A stretch of 64,000 nt of DNA from Nocardia vaccinii NBRC 15922 (GCF_001613305.1 NZ_BDCC01000032.1:1-64000), one strand, 5' to 3'. Positions 41,707 to 50,550 are shown, counted from the stretch's first letter. A program made the numbers and translations. Notes: generated by a model from the sequence alone, not told the origin.

Positions 41707-44316
41707 TCACCGGGACGGAGCGTCGAAATGCAGGTCGAGCTCAGGGGCACCCGCGCCGTTCACTGTCACCACGGCCGATACCGGCGGATGCCCGCTGGCA
41801 CACAGTGTGTAGTCGCCCGGGATGAGATCCGCGAGCGTATAGCCACCCGATTCGTCGGAGACGGCCGTGGCGACCACGGTTCCGTCGGCCGCCAGCAATG
41901 TGATGCGGGCGTCGGGAATGGGCGTATCGCCGCAGTCGCGTCGCACCGTGCCGGAGATCGCCGCCGCACGGCCGAGGGTCAGGTCGCAGTGCACCGCGTC
42001 CTCGGCGCCGACCGCGACCGATGCGGCCGCGGGCCGATGTCCGGGAGCGTGCGCGGTGAGCGTGAACGTCCCGGGAAACAGCCCCGAAACCAGGTAGTTG
42101 CCGTCCGCATCGGTCGCGGACGTCCCGACGACCTCCCCGCGAACATCGACGACCACGATGGTGGCCCCCGACACCGCGGATTCTCCCGCTGCGAGCACGC
42201 GACCGGACAGACTCGGGCCGCCGGACAGTGCGACGTCGCGAACGATCGGTTGCGTGCCCACGGACAGCGCCGTCGCGTGCGGCCTGCGGGTATCGGCCGC
42301 GGTGATCAGCACGTACCGCCCAGGCGGCGGCAGCGGCAGCCCGTATCCGCCGTCGGCGCGCGAACGGCCGCGGCCGTGTTGATGACCGCGATGGTCGATC
42401 AGCGTCAGCGTCGCGGCGGCCACCGCACGGCCACTCGCATCGGTGACCCGTCCGGCGATGCCGGTCGTGGTCCCGTTGCCGGTCGCGGAGTATTCGGTGA
42501 CGTCGTCGTATTCGGCCGCGTCGAGAGGCGCGGACGTCGCCGTTCGGTTATCCGTTACGGCCATGACGTTTTCGTGGGATTCGGGGTATTCCTCGGCTGC
42601 GGCGACCGGCCCGCGGCTACGCACGAGCGAGGCGACCGCCGCCACCACCGACATCACGATCGCCATGGAGAACACCACGACCAGTCCGTCGTGGAACGGC
42701 TGCGAGACCAGATGCGGGAAGAACTGACGTCCGGTCAACGTGGCGGCGTTGGCCGCTGGCAGGTGGCTGAGAATGTCCGGACCCAGCAGATGCTCGATCG
42801 GGTTGTAGCCCAGGAATGCCGCGAACAGCACCCCCACCGGCGGCAGGGTGGAGATCGAGCGGGCCGCGGCGGCGGGCACCCCCTGGTCGGTGAGTCCGGT
42901 GAACAGCGTGTGCGGCATGGATCCGGCGAGTCCGGCGATCATCAGCGAGAAGAACACCCCCATCGAGAGCACCATGCCCGCGTTCTGGAACGTCGCCCGC
43001 ATACCCGAGGCAGCGCCACGGGCCGCGGCCGGAACGCTGGACATGATGATCGCGGTGTTCGGCGCGGCGAACAGCCCGCTGCCCAGACCGTTGACGAAGA
43101 CCAGCAGCGCGAACGCCCAGTAAGCGAAATCCGTTGGCAGCGCCAGCATCCCACCGAAGGCCAGCGCCATCACCACGAATCCCGAGGCCGCGAACTGCCG
43201 TGCGCCGAACCGGTCCGACAGATGTCCGGCGATCGGGCCCGCGACGAGGAAACCGCAGGTCAGCGGGAGCAGATAGATTCCGGCCCACAGCGGTGTGTCC
43301 GCGTAGTCGTACCCGTGCAGCGGCAGCCAGATGCCTTGCAGCCAGATGATCAACATGAACTGCAGCCCGCCGCGCGCGATCGCGCCCAGCAGAGTGGCCG
43401 CGTTACCACCGGCGAATTCGGCATTGCGGAACAGCCGCAACGGGAACATCGGCTCGGCGACCTTGACCTCCACGACGCAGAACACCACCAGCATCACCGC
43501 GCCGCCGACGAGTCCGGCCAGCACCCACGGGTTCGTCCAGCCCATGGTGTGCCCGCCATAGGGCTGAATGCCGTAGGTGATGCCGGCCAGCAGTGCGGTG
43601 AGCCCGATCGCGAAGGTCAGATTGCCCCACCAGTCCATCCGGCCGGGCGTGCGCACACCCGTCTCGTGCAGCGAGCGATACGCCCACACCGTGCCGACGA
43701 GGCCGATCGGCACGTTCACCCAGAACACCGACCGCCAATCCCACGCCACCAGCGCACCGCCCAGGATCAGCCCGACGAACGATCCCGCGATCCCGGCGAC
43801 CATGTTGACGCCCAACGCCATTCCGCGCTGACGTGCCGGAAACGCGTCGGTGAGGATCGCCGCGGAATTGGCCATCAGCATCGCGCCGCCGACCGCCTGC
43901 ACCAGCCGCCAGCCGATCAGCCACAGCGCCCCGCCCGCACCGTGCAGCGGATCCAGCGACAACAGGACCGAGGTGAGCGTGAAGATGCCGAATCCGGCGT
44001 TGTAGATCCGCACCCGCCCCCACATGTCGCCGAGCCGTCCCAGCGCGACGACCAGCACGGCGGTGACGAGCATGTACCCCATCAGCACCCACAGCAGGTA
44101 ACTGACATTGCCGGGCTGTAGCGGATCGAGTCGGATGCCGTTGAAGATGCCCGGTAGCGAGATCAGCACGATCGAGGCGTTGACGGTCGCGATCAGCATG
44201 CCGAGGGTTGTATTGGTCAGCGCCACCCACTTGTAGCGGGGATGGTCGACACCGATCCAGGTGCTGCGGTCCGCGGGCCCCTCGCCCGCGGCTCGGGTCA
44301 GTTCTTCGATTGCCAT
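41707..44316 (-). CDS. MFS exporter fused to carboxypeptidase-regulatory-like repeats
   Basis: An 869-residue fusion. Residues 1 to about 565 are a DHA2 exporter with about 14 helices (TVNASIVLISLPGIF in helix 1, GRLGDMWGRVR loop motif). After a ~45-residue acidic linker, residues about 613-869 contain three carboxypeptidase-regulatory-like/prealbumin-type beta-sandwich repeats. These are marked by GRVTDASGRAV, GRVLAAGESAVSGATI with DADGNYLVSGLFPGTF, and ISGTVRRDCGDTPIPDARI with SDESGGYTLADLIPGDY. With 14 helices these domains would be cytoplasmic, which is odd for a fold usually found outside. Start at ATG 44316; a GTG at 44373 abuts the MarR stop. Probably repressed by that MarR. Confidence 0.86.
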   Translation of the reverse strand: MAIEELTRAAGEGPADRSTWIGVDHPRYKWVALTNTTLGMLIATVNASIVLISLPGIFNGIRLDPLQPGNVSYLLWVLMGYMLVTAVLVVALGRLGDMWGRVRIYNAGFGIFTLTSVLLSLDPLHGAGGALWLIGWRLVQAVGGAMLMANSAAILTDAFPARQRGMALGVNMVAGIAGSFVGLILGGALVAWDWRSVFWVNVPIGLVGTVWAYRSLHETGVRTPGRMDWWGNLTFAIGLTALLAGITYGIQPYGGHTMGWTNPWVLAGLVGGAVMLVVFCVVEVKVAEPMFPLRLFRNAEFAGGNAATLLGAIARGGLQFMLIIWLQGIWLPLHGYDYADTPLWAGIYLLPLTCGFLVAGPIAGHLSDRFGARQFAASGFVVMALAFGGMLALPTDFAYWAFALLVFVNGLGSGLFAAPNTAIIMSSVPAAARGAASGMRATFQNAGMVLSMGVFFSLMIAGLAGSMPHTLFTGLTDQGVPAAAARSISTLPPVGVLFAAFLGYNPIEHLLGPDILSHLPAANAATLTGRQFFPHLVSQPFHDGLVVVFSMAIVMSVVAAVASLVRSRGPVAAAEEYPESHENVMAVTDNRTATSAPLDAAEYDDVTEYSATGNGTTTGIAGRVTDASGRAVAAATLTLIDHRGHQHGRGRSRADGGYGLPLPPPGRYVLITAADTRRPHATALSVGTQPIVRDVALSGGPSLSGRVLAAGESAVSGATIVVVDVRGEVVGTSATDADGNYLVSGLFPGTFTLTAHAPGHRPAAASVAVGAEDAVHCDLTLGRAAAISGTVRRDCGDTPIPDARITLLAADGTVVATAVSDESGGYTLADLIPGDYTLCASGHPPVSAVVTVNGAGAPELDLHFDAPSR

Positions 44317-44373
44317 CGGTCTGTTCCGTCCGTCGAACTCCGGCAGGGGTCTTCCCGAAAACCGCTGCCGCAC

Positions 44374-44835
44374 TTACTTGTCGAACACGTCTGCGGGCCG
44401 CACCGCGCGGCGCACGATGGGCAGGGCGGTCCGCATCGCCGCATCCAGTTCGCCGCGTTCCCGCTCCGAGAGCGCGGCCAGGCGTTCGGCGAGCCAGTCC
44501 CGGCGTTCGCGCCGGCGCTCGGCGAGTATCCGGCGCCCGGCCTCGGTGACCTCGATGAGGCATCCGCGTTTGTCCTGCGGATCGGGCCGGCGCTCGACGA
44601 GCCCGCCTGCCTCGAGTTTGTGCACCAGCTGGGTCATCGATGGCTGGGCGACGCCCTCCGCGGCGGCCAGCGCGGTGAGCCGCTGCGGGCCCTCCCGGTC
44701 CAGCCGGCCGAGGGTGGAGACCGTCGTCAGGCTCACCTGCTGTCGGTTCGGCAACTGCCGCACCAGCATCGCGGACACCTCGATCAGGGTCGAGGCCATC
44801 TCGCCGAGATCCTCGTCGGGGTGTGATGTGCCCAT
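44374..44835 (-). CDS. MarR-family repressor upstream of the fused exporter
   Basis: A 153-residue winged-helix regulator: VSLTTVSTLGRLD, LTALAAAEGVAQPSMTQLV recognition region and the wing RRPDPQDKRG. It lies immediately before the exporter fusion on the same strand and has a palindromic, AT-rich promoter region (44851-44873). The usual job would be drug-inducible control of itself and the exporter. Confidence 0.88.
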   Translation of the reverse strand: MGTSHPDEDLGEMASTLIEVSAMLVRQLPNRQQVSLTTVSTLGRLDREGPQRLTALAAAEGVAQPSMTQLVHKLEAGGLVERRPDPQDKRGCLIEVTEAGRRILAERRRERRDWLAERLAALSERERGELDAAMRTALPIVRRAVRPADVFDK

Positions 44836-44850
44836 ATGTCGTGTGTATCA

Positions 44851-44873
44851 CATACCTATATAGGCTACCTATG
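44851..44873 (-). promoter_or_regulatory. MarR operator
   Basis: CCTATATAGG at 44855-44864 is a perfect palindrome, enclosed by CATA (44851-44854) and TATG (44870-44873). It lies just upstream of the MarR start in an AT-rich patch that should also hold the promoter. Confidence 0.55.
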
Positions 44874-44918
44874 TTTATTTGGGACGAAGATTCCAGCCGG
44901 AACGGGTGATGCCGCCCG

Positions 44919-46727
44919 TCAGTGCAGCGGAGCGGACCAGGACAGCCGGGAACCGGTGCCTGTCGCGGTGGCCGAGCCCACGGAGAATCGGCCGCCGGAT
45001 CGCTCGGCGCGGCGGCGCAGATCCGTCAGACCTCCGCAGGACGCACCGCCCGGATCCGGCACACCGTCGTCGGTGACCACAACCGTGAGATCGTCCGCGA
45101 CGCCGATCGCGATCTCCACGCTCGTGGTGCCCGAATGCCGCAGCGCCTCGGCCACCGCCTCGCGCACAACGGTCTCGGCGTGTTCGGCGAGTTCGGAGTC
45201 GATCACCGACAGCGGCCCGTCCACCCGCAGCGCGGACCGCACCTCACGGTGCGCGCACTGCTGCCGGATCGCCCACTCGATGCGTTCGCGCAGCTGTGCA
45301 CCGCGACGGTCACCGCCGTGCAGTTCGAAGATGGAAGTGCGGATCTCCTGCACCACGTCCTGCAGATCGTTGACCACCCCGGTGAGCCGGTCACGCACCT
45401 GCATCGATTTCGCGTGCCGAATAGTGCCCTGCAGGGTCAGGCCGATGGCGAACAACTGCTGGATGACGTGATCATGCAGATCCTGCGCGATTCGATCGCG
45501 GTCGGTGAGGATGCCGATCACCTGCATGCGCCGCTGCGCCCGTGCCAGCTGCATCGCCATCACCGTTTGATCGGTGAATCCGGTGACCAGATCGGCGATT
45601 TCGGTGGAATATCCTCCGGATCCGGCGGCGCGCGACAACACCAGCACCCCGATCCGGGCATCGGGTGTGTGCAGGGGTGCGATGAGGACTGGACCGGTGT
45701 CGGGAACGAGGTCGGCCAGGTCGCAGGATGTGGTGTCGTCGAATGTCGCGGTCCGGCGTTCGCGCAGCGCCGCGCCGACCGCCGTGTCGTCGGTGCGCAG
45801 CGCGTGTGCGGGGCCGAATCGCGCTGCGGGACCGGACCATTCGGTGATCTCCAGCTCTCCGGACGTGGCGTCCGGGTTGTCCGGATCCGGCGTCAGCGCC
45901 AGACATCCCCAGTCGGAGCCGGTGAGGTGCAGGGCCCGGTCGGTGAGGTGCGCCAGGACCTCTGTCGTGGGCGCACCCGCCAGGAATTCGGTGGTGATAT
46001 CCCGCGTCGCGGCGGTCCAGTCCTCGCGGGCGCGGACCGATTCGTAGAGGCGGGCGTTATCGATCGCGATCCCTGCGGCGGCGGCCAGTGCCTCGACGAT
46101 CACCTCGTCGTCTTCGGTGAATTGCTGCCCGCCGGACTTCTCGCTCAGATACAGACCGCCCAGCACATCGTCCCGGATCCGAACCGGCACCCCGACAAAG
46201 GTTCGCGTCGCCGGGTGATCGGTCGGGAAGCCGGCCGCGGCGACATCGGTCGGCCGCACTGTGCGCGGGGGATCGCACATCAGACCGAGCACCTCGCGTC
46301 CCTGGGACAGGACACCGATCCGGTCGCGCCCGGCGGCATCGATCCCCTGATGGACGAAATTGTCCAGCTGCCCCTTGGGCCCGTACACGCCGAGCGCGCC
46401 GTAACCGGCTTCCACCAGGCTGACGGCGGTGCGCACGATGGTGTGCAGGGTCTCGTCCAGGTCGAGCCCGGAGGTGATCGCGAGAATCGCCTCGACCAGC
46501 TCGTTCATCCGGTCGCGGACATCGATGACTTCGTCCATCCGGTCCCTGGCCTCGGCGAGCAGCTCTCGTAATCGTAGCTGGGACAAGGCATCACGCACCG
46601 AATACCGTTCGGCCTCGGATCGGTGCTCGGACCGTGTCTGCACCTCGAATGAGGGCGGCATCGAGGATCGCGCTGCCCTGTCCGGCAGATCGGCCATATC
46701 GGCAATCCTGACGGTCGGCGGGATCAC
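44919..46727 (-). CDS. devS: DevS/DosT-type GAF sensor histidine kinase
   Basis: A 602-residue soluble sensor kinase. GAF-A spans about residues 75-225, and the His that binds heme in DevS/DosT aligns with His171 in TDHPATRTFVGVPVR. GAF-B spans about 240-395. The phosphorylated His418 is in DLHDHVIQQLFAIG, and the HATPase ends WSAPLH as in DevS. It should sense O2, CO or NO through heme and phosphorylate DevR (47406-48047). The two genes are separated here by a divergent PPOX-like gene, unlike the mycobacterial devR-devS operon. The start is a GTG at 46727, with TACGAT upstream. Confidence 0.87.
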   Translation of the reverse strand: MIPPTVRIADMADLPDRAARSSMPPSFEVQTRSEHRSEAERYSVRDALSQLRLRELLAEARDRMDEVIDVRDRMNELVEAILAITSGLDLDETLHTIVRTAVSLVEAGYGALGVYGPKGQLDNFVHQGIDAAGRDRIGVLSQGREVLGLMCDPPRTVRPTDVAAAGFPTDHPATRTFVGVPVRIRDDVLGGLYLSEKSGGQQFTEDDEVIVEALAAAAGIAIDNARLYESVRAREDWTAATRDITTEFLAGAPTTEVLAHLTDRALHLTGSDWGCLALTPDPDNPDATSGELEITEWSGPAARFGPAHALRTDDTAVGAALRERRTATFDDTTSCDLADLVPDTGPVLIAPLHTPDARIGVLVLSRAAGSGGYSTEIADLVTGFTDQTVMAMQLARAQRRMQVIGILTDRDRIAQDLHDHVIQQLFAIGLTLQGTIRHAKSMQVRDRLTGVVNDLQDVVQEIRTSIFELHGGDRRGAQLRERIEWAIRQQCAHREVRSALRVDGPLSVIDSELAEHAETVVREAVAEALRHSGTTSVEIAIGVADDLTVVVTDDGVPDPGGASCGGLTDLRRRAERSGGRFSVGSATATGTGSRLSWSAPLH

Positions 46728-46795
46728 GCTCGGACTCGAAAATCGTACGCCCGGCTCTGCGCATTCGATTGCGCAGGTTCCAGGTCACCGACTGC

Positions 46796-46813
46796 TGGGG
46801 ACCTTGTTCTCTG
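46796..46813. promoter_or_regulatory. Possible DevR (Dos) box
   Basis: TGGGGACCTTGTTCTCTG lies between the divergent DevS and PPOX-like genes. The left half matches the GGGAC half-site of the DevR box well; the right half matches only in part. It could make either gene part of the dormancy regulon. Confidence 0.35.
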
Positions 46814-46874
46814 TCGGACACCCCGGCTGTGGTGGTCGGATGGAGCACGATGCCGTGGCGGGGCGGCAATCGAT

Positions 46875-47390
46875 ATGGAAGGAGACAGTCGCGACGTGTG
46901 GATCGAGCCGAATCCGGCCAGCGCCGATCCGGAGCCGTCGAGCGGAACCTGTGCGGAGCCGTCGAGCGGAACCTGTGCGGGGCCGGGCGATGTGGTCGAT
47001 CTCGATCGCGCCGAAGCGATGCGCTTGCTGGCGCACACGCCGTGTGGGCGCGTGGTCTTCACGCGCGACGCCCTTCCCGCGATTCGCCCGGTGCGGCACA
47101 TCGTGCGGGACGATCGGATCATCGTACTGGTCCGGCTGAGCCGCGGGTCCGCCGAGAAAATCGGCCCGCGGGACCGGATCGTGGTCGCCTACGAGGCGGA
47201 TGTGCTCGACCCGGACACCCAGACGGGATGGGCGGTGGTCGTGACCGGTCTGGCGCAGCGAATCACCGATCCGGACGTGATCGCGCGGTACGAGCCGATG
47301 TTGCGGTCCTGGCTGGATCGTGATGGCGACGGCATCGTCGCCATCGAACCGACGATCGTCAGCGGCATCGCGCTGCGAGCCCCGCAGTAA
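46875..47390 (+). CDS. PPOX-family flavin-binding-like protein of the DevRS locus
   Basis: A 171-residue split-barrel protein of the pyridoxamine-phosphate-oxidase-like group: LDRAEAMRLLAHTPCGRVVFTRDALPAIRPVRH then VRLSRGSAEKIGPRDRIVVAYEAD. Such proteins bind FMN, F420 or heme and often belong to the DevR regulon. The ATG at 46875 has no good ribosome site. A GTG at 46896 lies eleven bases after AAGGAG and may be the true start. The N-terminal linker holds an eight-residue tandem repeat (EPSSGTCA) encoded by a perfect 24-bp duplication. Confidence 0.82.
   Translation: MEGDSRDVWIEPNPASADPEPSSGTCAEPSSGTCAGPGDVVDLDRAEAMRLLAHTPCGRVVFTRDALPAIRPVRHIVRDDRIIVLVRLSRGSAEKIGPRDRIVVAYEADVLDPDTQTGWAVVVTGLAQRITDPDVIARYEPMLRSWLDRDGDGIVAIEPTIVSGIALRAPQ
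46931..46978 (+). repeat. Perfect 24-bp tandem duplication
   Basis: Two identical 24-base units, 46931-46954 and 46955-46978, in frame inside the PPOX-like gene. They double the peptide EPSSGTCA. No mismatch separates the copies, so the event is recent or the site is mutable. Confidence 0.9.
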
Positions 47391-47405
47391 GCGAACCGGT
47401 AACGG

Positions 47406-48047
47406 TCAGAACGAATTGTGCTGCTCGGTGCGGAGTTTGGACGCGTACACCGCGGCCTGCGTGCGCCGTTCGAACCCCAACTTGGCCAGCAGCCGCGAGA
47501 CGTAGTTCTTGATGGTCTTCTCCGCCAGGAACATGCGCTCGGCGATCTGCCGGTTGGTCAGACCTTCACCGAGCAGGTTCAGCAGCACGCGTTCCTGATC
47601 GGTCAGTGCGGTGAGCGGGCCGTCGCTGCCCTCGCGTAGACGCGTCATCAACGCCGCGGCGGCGCGGTTGTCCAGCAGGGATTTGCCCGAACCGACCTCC
47701 TTAATCGCGTGAGCCAACTCCATCCCGCGGATGTCCTTGACGACATAACCGCTGGCCCCGGCCAGGATCGCGTCCATCATGGCCTGTTCGTCGGTGTAAG
47801 AGGTGAGGATCAGGCAGCGCAGGCCCTCGATGCGGGAGAGCAGATCGCGGCACAGTTCGATGCCGTTACCGTCGGGCAGGCGGACATCCAGGACTGCCAC
47901 GTCGGGCCGTAGCGAGGGGATGCGCGCCATCGCCTGCGCCACGTCGCCCGCCTCGCCGACGACAGTCAGCTCGGGGTCGTCCCCGAGCAGGTCGACCAGG
48001 CCGCGACGCACGATCTCGTGGTCATCGACGAGGAACACCTTGATCAT
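47406..48047 (-). CDS. devR: DevR/DosR-type LuxR response regulator
   Basis: A 213-residue NarL-family response regulator. The receiver has the phosphorylated Asp54 (VLDVRLPDGNG) and Lys in GYVVKDI. The C-terminal LuxR helix-turn-helix reads LTNRQIAERMFLAEKTIKNYVSRLLAKLG, with the Lys/Asn residues that contact DNA in mycobacterial DosR. Length and sequence match DosR closely. It should respond to DevS and activate hypoxia/NO genes. A small membrane-protein gene overlaps its start by 26 bases, so translation may be coupled. The 3' end meets the PPOX-like gene end to end. Confidence 0.9.
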   Translation of the reverse strand: MIKVFLVDDHEIVRRGLVDLLGDDPELTVVGEAGDVAQAMARIPSLRPDVAVLDVRLPDGNGIELCRDLLSRIEGLRCLILTSYTDEQAMMDAILAGASGYVVKDIRGMELAHAIKEVGSGKSLLDNRAAAALMTRLREGSDGPLTALTDQERVLLNLLGEGLTNRQIAERMFLAEKTIKNYVSRLLAKLGFERRTQAAVYASKLRTEQHNSF

Positions 48048-48330
48048 CGGCGATATCCGTTCTATGTGCGCTGCCCGTGTGGCTACGATAATCCGTTCGC
48101 CAGGCCCGCACAGCCCATCTGACCAAGCCGATCGCGATGGCCAGGTGCAGAGCCAGTGCCCAGTAAACCAGGATAGCGCCGTAGTCCGTCGCCCAACCGG
48201 GGAACCATGGCACGCATGCGGCCGCAAGCGCGAACATGACCACCGCGGCGGCGAGCGCCAGCCAGGCAGGTGGGTGGCCCTCGGCATCGGGGGCGCTGGC
48301 AGGTGGGTGGGCAAAGGGGATGCTGTTCAA
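48022..48330 (-). CDS. Small two-helix membrane protein overlapping devR
   Basis: About 102 residues with two hydrophobic helices (ALAAAVVMFALAAACVPWF and ILVYWALALHLAIAIGLVRW) and a charged cytoplasmic tail. The family is not recognised. The TTG at 48330 has an AGGA about eight bases upstream. Its last 26 bases overlap the start of devR in another frame, so the two are probably co-translated. It may be a membrane partner of the DevR system, which is inference only. Confidence 0.55.
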   Translation of the reverse strand: MNSIPFAHPPASAPDAEGHPPAWLALAAAVVMFALAAACVPWFPGWATDYGAILVYWALALHLAIAIGLVRWAVRAWRTDYRSHTGSAHRTDIADDQGVPRR

Positions 48331-48463
48331 CCGCGGTCCTGAATGTCGTCGATGGGTGAAAAGGCAGGTCGCACGGACCAGCCTCGTGCGTTTCACCGGC
48401 TTCGGGCAGGGCCGGGCGGCTCCCGGCCGGGTGACGAAGGTCCCCGGAAGGCCGATAGTCGGC

Positions 48464-48805
48464 TCATTCGCTCCCGGCGGTCGGACGCGGTTCGCAGCGG
48501 CGGGCAAGTTCGAGCATGCGGGTGCGGTATTCACCCGGCGTCATACGCCCGGCGAGACGCGCGGCCAGCAGCATGTTCTCGGCCGTCAGCGCGGGCCAGA
48601 CCTGTCTGGGCGATGCCCATTCGATGCTGAGCCGCAGATCGACCACCGCGGCCGGCTGTTCCTGTGGCGCCGGGGGAGTGGGCCGAGCCGGTCGTCGGCG
48701 TAGACGCACACGATGTATCCGCCCGGTGATGCGCAATGCGACAACACACCAGGCGACCAGCACGGCCATCGCACACCCGGCGAAGATAACGATGTCCACC
48801 CGCAT
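48464..48805 (-). CDS. Small membrane-anchored protein
   Basis: 113 residues: one N-terminal helix (VDIVIFAGCAMAVLVAWCVVAL), a basic stretch, then a ~45-residue cytoplasmic part with WPALTAENMLLAARLAGRMTP, a short helical motif typical of actinobacterial anchored proteins. Family not recognised. A GAGGA site lies eight bases before the ATG. It is upstream of the other small membrane gene and devR on the same strand. Confidence 0.6.
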   Translation of the reverse strand: MRVDIVIFAGCAMAVLVAWCVVALRITGRIHRVRLRRRPARPTPPAPQEQPAAVVDLRLSIEWASPRQVWPALTAENMLLAARLAGRMTPGEYRTRMLELARRCEPRPTAGSE

Positions 48806-49446
48806 CACCTCGTTCCTCAAGGTTACTGCGAAAAGATGTGCCCGCGAACGGTTTCCGACAGGTGATCGGGAACAGCGACCAACCTGTTGCCGAGGGGGCG
48901 TCGCGCGGTTCCGTATCCGAAGGGCGGGATGCCCACTCGCTCGGCAGGCGACCGTCCTGCGACACCTCCGATCGAACGTTCGGCTGACATAAACGTTCGT
49001 ACTCAGATATTCGAATGTAAGTATCTGGAAACCATCACCCAGGCTCGCCGCAGCGGGGACTGGCAGGCATCGTCCGAAGTGCATGGACAACAGTTTCGAC
49101 CGCTATAGGAGTCAGGGGAGAGCAGCTGAGGCACCGCCGGGCGGGCAGGGCATCTGGAATCGGAGGCGATCGGTGCACAAGCTGGGCCAACTCTCTGAAA
49201 TAATATCAATTGGAGTATTGAAATATGCGCATCTACACATGTAGATCAGATCCACTCAACATCGGCAAAACTTCGAACACTCAGGATTCAAGAACGCATA
49301 GAGCAGGGAATCCGGTAGTAATCAACGGATATGGCGTGAGTCCCTGGTCAGGCTGGGTGCCGGGTTGAGTCCAGCTCGCTACCGGTCTTCTGGCTGCCCG
49401 AGCACCTGGGTCTGGATGCGGTTGCGCCGGTCGATTTCTTCCGGTG
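48806..49446. other. Low-GC boundary region of the foreign module
   Basis: About 600 bases with clearly lower GC than the rest of the window, especially 49190-49330. ATCTAC-ACAT-GTAGAT at 49231-49246 is an inverted repeat. The end of a broken frame reading PMTPEEIDRRNRIQ lies near 49379-49447 and may be the tail of the disrupted resolvase-like gene. No intact gene is seen. Confidence 0.45.
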
Positions 49447-49680
49447 TCATCGGGTCGCCAGGGCGGCGGATGCGAGCGGGTTTGGGCCGTGACAGCGGTT
49501 GGCGGGGGTTGGCACGTCGAGTTCTTCTCGGAGTGCGGGCACCAGTACGAAGCGCGGGGTGTGGCACTTCACGGCGGTCTTGCCGCTGCGGGTGCGGCAG
49601 GCGCTGCCGGCGGGTGCGTCGCAGTTGGGGCAGCCGTGTTGTTCTACCGCTGCGGCGGCCTGCTCGGGGGTCAGCTCCAT
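49447..49680 (-). pseudogene. Broken resolvase N-terminal zinc-finger fragment (Tn3-type)
   Basis: A 77-residue frame starting MELTPEQAAAAVEQHGCPNC and including RTRSGKTAVKCHTPRFVLVP and LREELDVPTPANR. As I recall it, this is the N-terminal zinc-ribbon segment found before the serine-recombinase domain in resolvases of Streptomyces Tn3-family elements. The recombinase domain (IRIGYARxST...) does not follow: the frame breaks and ends. It marks the left edge of the TetR-hydrolase cargo module. Confidence 0.6.
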
Positions 49681-49820
49681 GGAGGAGGTCTCTCAGAAGT
49701 GTCTCGCACAAGGGGCGGGTTTCGAGAGGAGTTTTGCGAATGGTGGTCTGCGGGTTTCGTTGTTGATCCGGGCCTGTCGCAGAACTCTCGCATCCGATCG
49801 TTTGTGAGAACCCCGGCCCG

Positions 49821-50450
49821 TTAGAAGTCGCCGGATTCTTGATCAGGGCTCGGCGATCCTCCCGGCACAGGGGGAGAGACCAGGACTCTGGTGGCAAAGT
49901 TCGCCAGCTGCGTCCGGATTTTTTCGCGCGGCATGCGCTCTTGTCCGGCCAGTTGTTCGACGAGGTCGGCTCGGATCATGGCGAGCAGGGCGTGGGCGAT
50001 GAAGTCGCGGTCAGGCAGGCCGGGGATCTGTTCCAGGACGGCTTGGAGCAGATCGTGCCACCGCACGTAATGCTCGGCCTGGTATGGGCTGCTGCTCCCG
50101 CTTTCCTCCAGCGCCAGAGCGAGGCGGCGGTTGTCGAGTTTGAAGCACAGGACGGCGTCGAGCAGGGCGGGTACGCGCTCGTGTGGTGGGGTGGCGGGCC
50201 CCAAGGGTGGCGGGCCGGCTTCGACGGCCTGTCTGATCGGTTCGAGTCGTGCCTCGTACAGCGCACGGAGCAGCCCGGCACGGTCGCCGAAGGCCCGGAA
50301 GAGTGTGGCCTTCCCGACGCCGGCCGCTGCTGCGACGTCGGCCATGGTGACGTCGTCGGGGCTCTGGCTGCGCGCAAAGAGGGCGTCGGCGGCCGCGAGG
50401 ACAGCCTCCCGGTTACGGGCAGCATCCTTGCGTGGCTTGCGCTCGGTCAT
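49821..50450 (-). CDS. TetR-family repressor of the cargo operon
   Basis: A 209-residue regulator: helix-turn-helix with VTMADVAAAAGVGKATLFRAF at about residues 34-54, then a ligand domain with CFKLDNRRLALALEESG. A GGAGG site precedes the ATG at 50450. It is divergent from a three-gene operon and the 75-base gap has two perfect palindromes, so it should control both itself and the operon. Codon choice and style are Streptomyces-like, different from the surrounding genes. Confidence 0.88.
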   Translation of the reverse strand: MTERKPRKDAARNREAVLAAADALFARSQSPDDVTMADVAAAAGVGKATLFRAFGDRAGLLRALYEARLEPIRQAVEAGPPPLGPATPPHERVPALLDAVLCFKLDNRRLALALEESGSSSPYQAEHYVRWHDLLQAVLEQIPGLPDRDFIAHALLAMIRADLVEQLAGQERMPREKIRTQLANFATRVLVSPPVPGGSPSPDQESGDF

Positions 50451-50471
50451 GCGGTTCCTCCAGTTGCAAAA

Positions 50472-50521
50472 ACGGACCCAGGGTCCGTATTGTTAAAGCG
50501 GACCCCGGGTCCGGATTATAT
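50472..50521. promoter_or_regulatory. Twin TetR operators with divergent promoters
   Basis: ACGGACCCAGGGTCCGT (50472-50488) and CGGACCCCGGGTCCG (50499-50513) are perfect palindromes with centres 26 bp apart. Rightward, TTAAAG (50493-50498) and TTATAT (50516-50521) are 17 bp apart and the second operator fills the spacer. A leftward TAACAAT box lies between the two operators. Confidence 0.8.
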
Positions 50522-50550
50522 GAGATGTGTACGAGATGGAGGAACCCCCC

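Noticed and set aside
41641..44121. 826-codon rightward frame opposite the MFS fusion
   Set aside because: Low-complexity His/Gln/Arg composition typical of antisense; the real gene is on the other strand.
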